Origin: Panicum virgatum
Lineage: Eukaryota > Streptophyta > Magnoliopsida > Poales > Poaceae
Direction: 5' to 3'
Assembly: GCF_016808335.1 (NCBI RefSeq)
Contig: NC_053144.1
Coordinates: forward strand, 70,355,400-70,419,399
Length of the DNA: 64,000 nt
In this document: positions 33,638 to 43,420 of the stretch, one piece after another
Position numbering within the stretch: position 1 is the stretch's first letter
Layout of the letters: each line of letters starts with the position of its first letter
The notes under the pieces: generated by a model
Told to the model about the DNA's origin: nothing
Database searches by the model: none
What the model saw: only the letters and a program-made list of their open reading frames with translations
Translations under genes and position numbers: made by a program

Positions 33638-35967
33638 AAGGGCATATTCACAAAGTTCTAAAAAAGAAGGGGTATATTCACAAGGACAAAATTGTCTTCT
33701 TTAACATTGTTATGTGCTGTTGACGGAGTAGGGGTAAAACAAGGCTTCATATCCAAACAACAAGGGTGGAACTGCAAAGTGAAAGAAAGTGGAGGTAAAA
33801 TCAAAATTGAAGTTCAAAACAAGGGTTAGAACGCCCCCTTATACCAAACATGATGGTGCCTAGCTTCTAGATAAATAGTTTTTGACGCTATGTCCCTTTC
33901 CAAGATAAGCTGCTAATCTTTGTTGCATTTATATTGTGATAATCCAAAAAACAAGCTGTGACACACCAATGCAGATGGCTACCAAACATTGAACTAGCAA
34001 AGCAAATTTGGCAAAACCAAATCAAATGATTTTCCAGTGGTTTTTAACGCAACTCCTAGGCATTTGGAACGGGGGGTGGGTATCCACACACTCACACCTA
34101 GCCTTTCCACCTTAATAACCGTGGATTTCCCACAAGGGTACACAATTTGTTCCATCCAATGTTTTAACCAAGCTTGAACAAATGTCTCTAAATTACATAA
34201 ATAAAAAGGCATCATTACAGTATAGCTGGTTGTAGGATTATGTAATATCCTATGTTCAGAATTCAACGCTGCAATGCATATGATGACTCCAAAATAAAAT
34301 TACTTCTAAATATTTTAATATAACAAACAGTAGTCAACTCTATCATGGAAGAAGCATCTTCATCTTTTAATAACTGTATGTCAGGGGCTAGCATCTACTT
34401 GACCCTATACAGATCTACTCTAGCATTTCAATTAGTCAAGCTTTAGCAGTGTCACTATTATTATTTAATATCTCTATGTTACACAGCAACCGGAGGGATT
34501 TTCAATTAGAGATAAGTCCTAACCAGCTCTTATGTAATTCCAGAACACACAAACTCCTATACGTACGTACACTATATCACAAACACGTCAAGAAATCGAT
34601 ATCACAATGACTCATTAGGGTACGTATTAGCACGGAAATTGTAAGGTTGATAATAGAGCATGCATACCAGTGTCTTGATCCAGATTCAAAGGTAAGCACC
34701 AAGACTCATCAGGGCTATAGTTGCCACACTCTGCAAAAAAGAGCTTTGCAGGAGCATGAACAGATTGAGGGTCTTGACAAGTTGCAAGAAAATTGATATG
34801 GCTGTGATAATATTTTAGAGGATTCCCCGGATTGTATCCTATGTTCATGTTGTACTCCGGGCCAGATACGCGTTCATTGACACCACATATAAAATGAAGC
34901 TTATACTTGTGCACCTTAAACCATAGAAACAAAGAGTTAAATATATTGGAAGGTTGAGCGTACCACAAGCACAGGGGGATCGGAATCGGATCAATAAAAG
35001 TAAAAACTTTAATTTGTAGAGTAAAAGTAAGAGAAGAAATCAACTAACCTTGCTGTTGTTGAATTTGGCCAGTGTTACTTGCACCTTCCTGAGGACTAGT
35101 TCATGCTGTGCCCAGAACTGTTGGCATCGATGAGAAGACACAAGTAAGGTTGTGTTGTCTACCTTTCGAGGCTCAGGGCGTGGTTGCTGGTTCAACTCAT
35201 CATCATCAGCAAAGGGAGGCATGATCAAAGTGGCAATGGTCTCGACATTCTCAGAGGAGAGTATGCGATCGTTAGGCATCACCCTCGTACAGGCTAACTG
35301 AAGCATATGCACCGAGTGAGGTAGTCCAAGAAACGCTTGCTGCTGATGCGGCACGGGGTGGCTCGCAGCAATGGCTGCCGCATTATATGCTACTTGGACA
35401 TCGGGGCCTCTGAAAGACGATGCAGCCTGTCGCAGGGCAGCATTGACCTCTTGTAGGCGCTGCAGAATCTGGCCGACTGTACGATCCGGGTAGCGGGCAC
35501 ACATGAAGGACACAAGGCCATAGAATGACCGGGCCACAATTCGCATCAGGCAGCTGGTGCTCATCATTTGTATTGTAAATTGTTTGCTTGGCGGGTAGGC
35601 TTTGTCATACCAAATGGTGTTGATGATGATGTTGGAGACAGGGTCCCGCGGGCCATAGCGGTGGCCCGCCTTGAGCAGGCTGTAGTGGTACCGAGAACAC
35701 AGCTCGTCCTTGGGCAGCCTGGCCAGCGCATCAAGGTAGAAACCATGGATTCTTGCCATGAGCACACGCTTCCTGGCTGCCCGGGTAGGAGGCAATGCTC
35801 GGGGTTTTGCTTTTGCGCGCTCTAGCCTAGATTTGGCAAGCTCCCAGGATGTTTCTAGTTGGAGAACTGGATCTGATGATGCTACATGATCCAGGCTCGG
35901 CTGGAGGTTTTTGAGGCCGGGTGAAACCAGCTTCCAGACTTGCACGAGCTGGCGCGGATTTGGGTGG

Positions 35968-38900
35968 TGTGACAGAATCGCTAAATTAAAACTCAAATTA
36001 AGCTAAATGGCCATCATTTGAACACATCAGGCACATTTGGCTTAACGGTTTAATTTGACAGTCCTTTCGAAACCGACATTCCGATCGAAACAAACACCAG
36101 TAGTCTCACGCGAAGGTGAGCGCAGGCAGTACAAACATGACGAGCACATATAAATACGATTACAATACCGAGTAGCGTACAATAAGTTCTACAAACCGGG
36201 TTTAAGTACACAAATAATATACAAGAGCAACTTACTTTAAAACAAAGTCCGATATAGGAAACCTGACGGCTATACTATATGAAGCACAGTATCGAATCAC
36301 ACACTCAGCCCACGGGTGTGTGATTTGGAAACTAGCAATGACTAAGCATCTGGTCCGGCCACCTCGCAACCATCCGCGCCAAGCTGGATGAATTTAGCAC
36401 AACAAGGACAGAAGTCTATCTCATCCTGACCTGAAATAGTTTGAGCCACAACCCTGAGTATACTAATACTCCGCAAGACTTACCCGACTATGGGTATACA
36501 TAGCCCACTATCTAGACATGCACGGCTTTCTGACTGTGGATTATTTGCAGAAAAGCGTCTAAAGGTGGATCCTTACTTTCAATATTTTAGCTCACATTCT
36601 ATATAACTTAATATCCTCTAGGCATTTGCAGAACCCTTTCTAAAACAAACATAATAGAAAATCAATTAGTAATCTCAACATTTCCTTCAACATATACATT
36701 AATATTCCACCTCATTACTACGATGCAGTGCTGTGATCAAGGTGCTCATATCCGAGATGCGACGTACGGCGGATCGATCCGATTTAACCTTGCAAGGTGG
36801 ACCTAACCAACACGGCACGTATTAGCCCCGTCGGACCATACGAACCAACCATTCCCCTCCCCGCCTCGAACTACAGGAACCAGCCCAACGACATATGGTC
36901 AGCCGAGCTCAACGTGAGACTATCAAAAGTAAACATATGCATCCCACTTCTCCGCGACTACTCGACTCGCCCCAGGAGTTGGGTGCGGGCTCCTGTACTT
37001 TCGAAGCAATGCAGTACTCGGCTTACCGGTTTCGACTACCTCCTACTCCCGGCATGCGGCTAGTACAATTCAAACTCAATCACAGGGCCGGACAACGAAC
37101 GGTCCTTAACCGACACAGACGGGCTAGCCTTTCCCCGCCCGGTCTCCATTTTCTTTTCTTTCTCCAACCTATTCCATTATTCCATATACTCAAAATAACG
37201 ATACATCCTATATCTCGCGAGTGACCAGAAATCACTCGACTTCTACCGAGATCTTATTAAGCATAGCATTTCTATCATCCTCTACATACTAGTATAACTC
37301 GAGGAGACCTATGGATCATGCAACTAGGGTTTCAAATAATTCCGGAACCTAATGCACAAGTAATAGAAACATAATATAGGTGTCATAGTTTGAAATAAAC
37401 GGATGTGCACCGGGGCTTGCCTGCGGGCTGCTGCTCAGAGCTAGTGTCCACTGGGCCTTGGGCCGGGTCTTCACGAAACGCCTGCGGGGCTGGCTCCGTC
37501 TGCTCCTGCGGCTCCGCGATCACCTCGTATACGACTTCCTCGGTCGCGGATTCTATATGTATGCATATGAAACAATGAGTAAATGTCATGCATATGAGAC
37601 AACGAGTAAATGCCAACATGACTTTGCCATTAGATGATAATCATTAAACAAATTAACAATTTACATAAAAGGATGCAAGTATGGTGATAAATAACTTTAA
37701 CCTTAAGTGCTAGGAACAACTAGAGGCCAAATTATCAATTAGAGCATGATTTACTATAAAATAAAATATGACTCGCAAAGACATTATTATTTGCCTCTTA
37801 TAATTTGTATAAAAATCTACATGTAAAATAAATATTATTATACCTATACACATATTTAAGTTTGGTTACATATTATATTCATATAATAAACTAGGTCCTA
37901 TGAGTATGAAAATTTTATGGTGGATCACTCATGTTTAAAGTAAGCTACTGTAAAAATTTCACAATTTGTAGATTAACATATCTAGAGAAACTAATTAAGC
38001 AAGACTAAACACAATCTAAATTTTTGCAGGGGTAAAAAGGTCATTTTGTCACTGTGGATATTTTTACTCCATAGATCTTACTCTAAAAAATCCAACAAAA
38101 TTTATTTTATATTTTTCACATTTTTCCTTGAATTTATATGGAATTTACAATCTACAGCAGAAATTAAACACGAAATAAAAGAAAACAAAAACCCCCCTTA
38201 ACCCCTGACACGTGGGCCCTACTGGCCAGCGACACAAAACAGAGGGGGGGGCAGGCCAGGCGCGCGGCTCGCGGTGGCGCTGGGCCGAGGCCCTGCGGCG
38301 GCGGCGGCGGCCGACGGCGAGCAGGGCGGCGGCGGCGCCCTTGGCTCGCGCTTAGACCCGCGGTGGCGGTGCGGCGCGGGGGGTGGCGCAGAGGTGGTGG
38401 CAGCGGCGCGCAGTCGCGCCGGCGGCGGCGCTAGGGCAGGGGAGGCGGCAGCGCGCTTGCGCCGGCGGCGGCGGGGCCAAGCGGCGGCGGTGTAGCGTTG
38501 GGTGAGCATCAGCGGCCTCGGGCGGCGCCGGTGCGCGCGCAAACGGGGCGGGAGGTGGTGCAGAGGCGGCTCGCGGCGCACGGCGGCGACGGCGCAGTTC
38601 GGCCGGCGGCGGCGTGGTCGAAATCGAGCGTGGAAACTTGGTGAACGTGGAAAAGTAAGGGGAGCATGAGCTTCAATGCATCACCTAGGGTCGATTTGAG
38701 CTGCTGGGCGAAGAGAACGGTGGTCGGAGGTGGGTTGTCGGCGTTGAGGCGGAGCTCGAGCTCATTGGTGACCGGCGGCCACGAAATCAAGGATTCCCGG
38801 TGCTCTGGTCGAGGGGACTCGTGAAGGAGAGGTCGAGGAGGAAGCTAGGGAGATGGAGAAGCTTCGGGTGCGAGGGATTTGAATTCCGTGGAGCGGAGCT

Positions 38901-39200
38901 CGCGGATTCGATCGATGAACGCGAGTTGCTCAGACGCCATCCATGGCGAGCAGAGGAACGGGAGCGTGAACGAGAGTGAAGGCAGGTGGCGAGCTCGGGA
39001 GACGTCGTGGGCGACTTGGCGGCGTCACCGACGGCCGGGAAACCGGGATCGGCCTCCACGACGGCAAGCACAGCGGTGGGGAGCTTCGGGAGAGCTCGGG
39101 CCATTACTGCGAACAGGGAGAAGGGAGGTGGGTGTATGACAAGTGGGGTCCACGTGTAAGGAAATTTCTTTATTTGAATCCAAATTTTTGGATTGTTACA
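35968..39200 (-). mobile_element. solo LTR, 3233 bp, in exon 1 of the DUF3615 gene
   Basis: The minus strand begins TGTAACAATCC at 39200 and ends TCTGTCACA at 35968. It is flanked by an exact 5-bp target-site duplication, GGTGG on the plus strand (35963-35967 and 39201-39205). No internal retrotransposon genes are present. It differs from the LTR at 28326-31179 in sequence, length and orientation, so the two are independent insertions. The long LTR and TGTAACA start again resemble Tekay/Del-type gypsy elements (inference). The 38.2-38.6 kb part is very GC-rich. Confidence 0.88.
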
Positions 39201-39803
39201 GGTGGCGCGCGGCGACTGCTGCACATCGAGGGCCGCCTCGACGGCGACCACGGTGGTGTCGGAGTGGAGGACGAAAGATTGGTGTATCCCGCGGCGATTG
39301 ATGATGAGGAGGGAGGCGACGAGGGGGTCTGCCTCGGCGGCGTCGAGGTATCACACGGCCTCGACGGTGGGGAGGTAGGGGAAGAGGCGGGTGAGGAAGG
39401 CGACGAGGCCATCGAGCGAGCGCTGGATCATCATCAGGTCCGCCGCAGCAGCCTCATCTCCTCCTGTTGCAGTTGCAGCAACATCTGGAGCCATGACGGA
39501 GTTGACATAGATGTTGGAGGCGGGATCCAGGAGGCCGAAGCAAAAGCCGCCGCCGTTTCGGAGCTGCCGACGGTTGTAGCGCTTGCCGATCTTGGCAAGA
39601 ACCGGTCTACTCTCTTCATTCAGGTTGGCTCGGAGGAAGTCATCCTCGAGGTTTCTGGGCCCATAGATCTGGGGACTGCTGCGGCTCTGGCTCTCGTTGA
39701 CGACGCTCCGGCGGAAGCAGCACAACATGTATCTCTGGTATTTGTGTGCTTGCGTGCTTGCTGTGGCGATGGCGGCGAGAGTTTGCGACATTGGGGGCGT
39801 CCC

Positions 39804-39894
39804 GATGTTGGTGGCACAAACCTCGGGGGTCTAGAAGGAAGTCGAGACCCTGCCCAAAATTTGGGCGTCCCAAGTCAAGCCGTGCAGCCGCGTA
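39804..39894 (+). repeat. segment duplicated at 43211-43339
   Basis: 66 bp (39804-39869) match 43211-43276 with one difference. After a length difference of about 38 bp, CGTGCAGCCGCGTA also recurs (39881-39894, 43326-43339). It starts 13 bp upstream of the DUF3615 start codon. Confidence 0.93.
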
Positions 39895-41198
39895 GTCATC
39901 TCCAAAAAGTTTGATCGATTTCTATAAAATTTTATAGCATGAATGTGAGACTTTAATTTCAGAATCCGGCTCTTAATGTGGAGCATAAGGGGAGTTCTAG
40001 CCACACTGCTTTGCACAAAGTAGTTGTCAGTTATATTGAATCATCTCCAACAAATTTCAGTCAATTTCGATAAAACTTTCTAGTGGGAACGTGAGAGTTT
40101 ATTTTTAGGGTCCGACTTTTGATGTGAGTACACGTGTAGTTCTAGCCACACTGCTTTGTACAGAGTAGCTGGCGGTCATATTAAGACATCTCTATCAAAT
40201 TTCAGTCAATCTCTTCTCCATCTCTGTATCTCTATACTACTGAAAAGAGATTAAGGATGATGATTTTTCAGTCGTGTTTGGTCCCGATCGCGGGCCTGCA
40301 CCTTCTCGTCCGGCCTTGGGTGAATTCCAATTGTCTGATCGCGTTACTTTCCTTCGTCGTACATAGATGACATATCTTGGTCACTCTGTAGGGAAGGAAC
40401 TGCACAGGGTTCTGGTATTCATACAAGCCTATCATCTGTGCGATCAGACATGGCACTGCTATGCGAACATGATCCGAAGCAGAAACCGTAGGATGCAGCG
40501 CGTGCATGGGCTAGACCTGGTCGTGGTCATCCCGGTGGTGGTGCTTGGAGAGTTGATATAGCCAGGCAACAAGCATGAACTCAGAGCACCATCAATACAT
40601 ATATACTCAATGTCCGCGGTGCTACTGCATTACTTGGTCTTTCCTGTCCGCGTCGCTCCTAGGGCGGCTCGGACTGAACCTGCCCCACAAGCGCCGCCGC
40701 GCCCCAGCCCCGCTCTCCCGTCTCGCCGCCGCCCGAGCGGTTACCTCCCCTCATCCTCTCCTTTCCTCTCCCTCGCCCTCTTTTAGCAGCTTGCCATCCA
40801 TGGTGGTGGTGGCCGACCCCAGCGTCCCGCGGCCGGATCCGCCTTGCAGGCGGTCGGATCCGCGGCCTCAGGTCCTTGATCTGCCCTCCCAGGGCCTTGG
40901 CGCGGTGCCCGCGCGGCGGTGGCGGCGGTGCCTGCGTGGCGGTGGCGGCCCTCGAGCGACCTGTGCGCGGCGACGGCGGCGGCGCCCTTGGATGGCCCGC
41001 GTCTCGACCCCCGACGTTGCCTGCGGCATGTTGGGGACATGCGCCGGCAGCCAGCGGGCGGTAGGTGTCGGGGCGGTGCGTGCGCGGACGGGCAGCGAGC
41101 GGCGTGTGCGTCGGGCTACGGCTCGGCCGGTGCGCGACATCAACCTGCAACGGGTGCGTCTGCGTCTGTCGACGTGGCTCAGCGCGACTGCTGCCGTC
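39895..41198. other. intergenic with tandem repeats and a GC-rich patch
   Basis: After the 145-bp tandem repeat there is no recognised gene. A GC-rich patch (about 40.68-41.15 kb) is open in several frames on both strands, as expected from base composition alone. No domain was recognised. Confidence 0.55.
39897..40215. repeat. 145-bp tandem repeat, about 2.2 copies
   Basis: Units begin CATCTCC/CATCTCT at 39897, 40042 and 40187, an exact 145-bp period. The first two copies share AGTTCTAGCCACACTGCTTT; the third is cut after about 28 bp. Copies are diverged. Confidence 0.9.
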
Positions 41199-42427
41199 TG
41201 TTGACGGCTCTTAAGTCAAACCTGAGCGTCAACTCTTGTGTACGATAATGGCACAATAAATACCAAAACTAGAAATAGGAGTATTAATTCTAACCATTTC
41301 CACAAGTTTTGGTGAACTGTTGATTTCAGGAAGCCATGTTTGCAATCGCACATAAAGGGGCAAGAAACACAAGTGAGCAAGGGAGAAAACACACCTTCGA
41401 TGAATCAGAGGAAAGCACACGGATTCAAGGGCTCACAAACACAAGGAAACCGCCTAAACTTATAGCCAACCACCATGTACCCACTTGGGGACCCACCTGA
41501 CAGTGTCCTGGATGAAAGAAGGCGGGAGACGTGGCACCCAAGGGTCGGCCGATCCACAGGGTCGCCCGAACCAAGCCTAAAGCCCGTCCAGATGCATCTT
41601 GGGGTGGAGGAGCGTATACTCAATCTTGATACTTTCCATATGTGCATATGGCGGGAACTGACCTCCAACACTATAAAAAGGGGAACCTCCTCCCTCTCAT
41701 TCTACACACCAAAGTTCTCTTCCTCCCTCTCTTGAAGATGTAGTGCTCCAATGCAAAGGCGAGGTCCTGCCTAGGCTAGTGCTTAGAGTAGGACTGTAGG
41801 AGGAGGGTGAGGAGTAGTTTAGGGAAGAGCCGAGCCTGTCGGCGGTCTTCTCCAGTCTTGTACCTCTACGGATTCTGGCTTTCTTTAGTATAAGTAAGTT
41901 AGTATTTGAGTGAGATCAGTTCTCTTACTCGCGGATTCGTCGCTCTGTATTTATACAGAGTGCTATAGGTTGCTACGGGAATTCATACGGGAATTCAGAC
42001 GTAGTCAAGCTACGATAGTAATCAGTAGCGTAGACGTGATGTCTAGGCTAAGGGTTACCTTTGTTTGTCTTATATCCCACAGTTTGTAGAGGTAGGCCGC
42101 ATGTGGTGATAGCCCTGTTGGTCCCTTATAATCCTCCACATTCGGATATAGCGTAGAGCTGTTGGCCAGAGTCTCCTGACCATTTTAGGAGTAAGCCGGT
42201 GCCCGAAGAGAGTATTTTTATTCGAGAACTTTAACTCATCCTTAGTGCTACCGCAGGAATCCTCTCCAGTCTTCCCACCTATCCTTGGTGTGTCCTTGGA
42301 CCGACTAAGTTAGGAGTTAGTGCACACATGTTCTCTGTGGATACGATACCCTTGAATACTCACGGGTGAAAGCTACGACGATATTTGTGCGCTTGCGGAT
42401 TAATTCACATCGTTAAAATACCCAACA
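41199..42427 (+). mobile_element. LTR, 1229 bp, no matching target-site duplication
   Basis: It starts TGTTGACGGCTCTTAAG and ends AAATACCCAACA, with TGTTG/CAACA inverted ends. A TATA box (TATAAAAAG, 41672-41680) is followed by a transcribed-looking leader. No internal element sequence flanks it. The flanks are ccgtc and agctc, so a target-site duplication is lacking. It may be a recombination remnant or slightly mis-bounded. Confidence 0.7.
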
Positions 42428-42533
42428 AGCTCTCAGACATCCACGTCGATTGACGGCTGTCATTTTAAGTTGCTTTGCTTCACACGATTGTGAGGAAATG
42501 ATTGTGAACAAATGGTTGCTTCACACGCTAAGA

Positions 42534-43104
42534 GCATCTCCAGCAAATAGCCCATACTTTCTTAAGTAGGGACTGGCCCCAACTTTCTGGGGCTATGATT
42601 TCATGTTCAACTCCAGCCCCTACTTGCAGCCCCTTCTTTTCCTATGACAAGTGGGACCCACATGTCAGTGTCTATTTTCTTGTCTTTTATTTCTTTCATG
42701 ACAAGTGGAACCCGCCTGCTTTCCCTCCACTCCTTTCTTCCTCCGCTTTCCTGTGTCCCTGCCCGATCCAGTCCCACCATGGCGAGCTCGGGCGGCGGCC
42801 GGCCGGCTCGAGCGGCACAGAGGACGGCGAGCTCAGGCGGCGGCCGGCCCGTGCGGCGGCGCGGATGAGCGGGGGACTGCAAGCTCGGGCGGAGCACGTG
42901 GGCGGCGGTTCCATGTCAGCGCGCAGGAACCTGGGGGACAGGGGAGTGGCAGGTCGGCGGCGGGGTGCTCGAGCTCGAGCTCGAGCTCTGCAAGAGAGGA
43001 GAAAAATAGGGGCCTCCCCAGGGACCCGTGGGAGAAGGGGATGGATGGGGGAATTTTGGTGCCTCTTTATTTTAGGGACTCGAGTAGAAGTCCTACTGGA
43101 GATG
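42534..43104. mobile_element. possible short-TIR element
   Basis: CATCTCCAGCA near 42536 is matched by TACTGGAGATG ending near 43104, a short inverted repeat of the kind seen at the ends of some grass DNA elements. The core (42.77-42.97 kb) is GC-rich and contains a repeated GGCGAGCTC(G/A)GGCGGCGGCC block. No target-site duplication was confirmed. Confidence 0.35.
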
Positions 43105-43210
43105 AATTTTTAACTCTCAGCTTCTATTTTAAAAGCAGGAATGCAAGTAGGACCTGCTGGATCGACTGGCCCGATCGTCGATGTGTGTGTGTTTTGACAC
43201 ACCGATCGTC

Positions 43211-43339
43211 GATGTTGGTGGCGCAAACCTCGGGGGTCTAGAAGGAAGTCGAGACCCTGCCCAAAATTTGGGCGTCACGTGCACGCGCAGGAGCGCTGCC
43301 GGGTTGCAGGCCGAAGCAGTCAACCCGTGCAGCCGCGTA
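43211..43339 (+). repeat. second copy of the 66-bp promoter segment
   Basis: This matches 39804-39869 with one base difference, and the 14-bp tail at 43326-43339 matches 39881-39894. It ends about 80 bp before the DUF726 start codon, so it lies in that gene's promoter or leader. Confidence 0.93.
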
Positions 43340-43420
43340 TCAAAATGGCGCCGGCGCGCCCAACCCACCGCCCCTCGCCTCGCGCCGCCCCGAAGCAAGC
43401 AATCCAGAAACCACCCGCCG

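Larger units (their letters stand above)
28213..39791 (-). pseudogene. PIR2-like helical domain/DUF3615 protein gene, split by three transposons
   Basis: Exon 1 starts with ATG at 39791, runs to 39201, is interrupted by a solo LTR, and resumes at 35967-35049. Exon 2 is 34914-34668. Exon 3 runs 31349-31180, is interrupted by a second solo LTR, and ends 28320-28213 with TAA. Splice sites and phases fit, and removing each LTR with one target-site copy restores a contiguous exon. Exon 1 encodes the PIR2-like helical part (GLLDPASNIYVNSVM; GPRDPVSNIIINTIWYDKAY). Exons 2-3 encode DUF3615 (LHFICGVNERVSGP; LFFAECGN; CIYCEKEGTRIVHP; GFHGRDIEFEKVLLG). This is a grass-expanded family of unknown function. 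Further damage: an in-frame TGA at 39351-39353 and an apparent 1-base deletion near 39227. Intron 2 holds a CACTA element. No functional full-length protein is expected. Family assignment is from memory of its conserved motifs. Confidence 0.88.

Noticed and set aside
32673..33723. Large ORFs on both strands inside the CACTA element
   Set aside because: They come from the GC-rich core and 34-bp minisatellite; translations are Pro/Arg/Ser repeats.
28326..39200. The two long LTRs as the pair belonging to one retrotransposon
   Set aside because: They are in opposite orientation, differ in sequence, and each has its own target-site duplication (GGCTT and GGTGG).
40575..41204. 209-codon ORF between the two duplicated promoter segments
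   Set aside because: Overlapping frames are open on both strands and nothing is recognisable.
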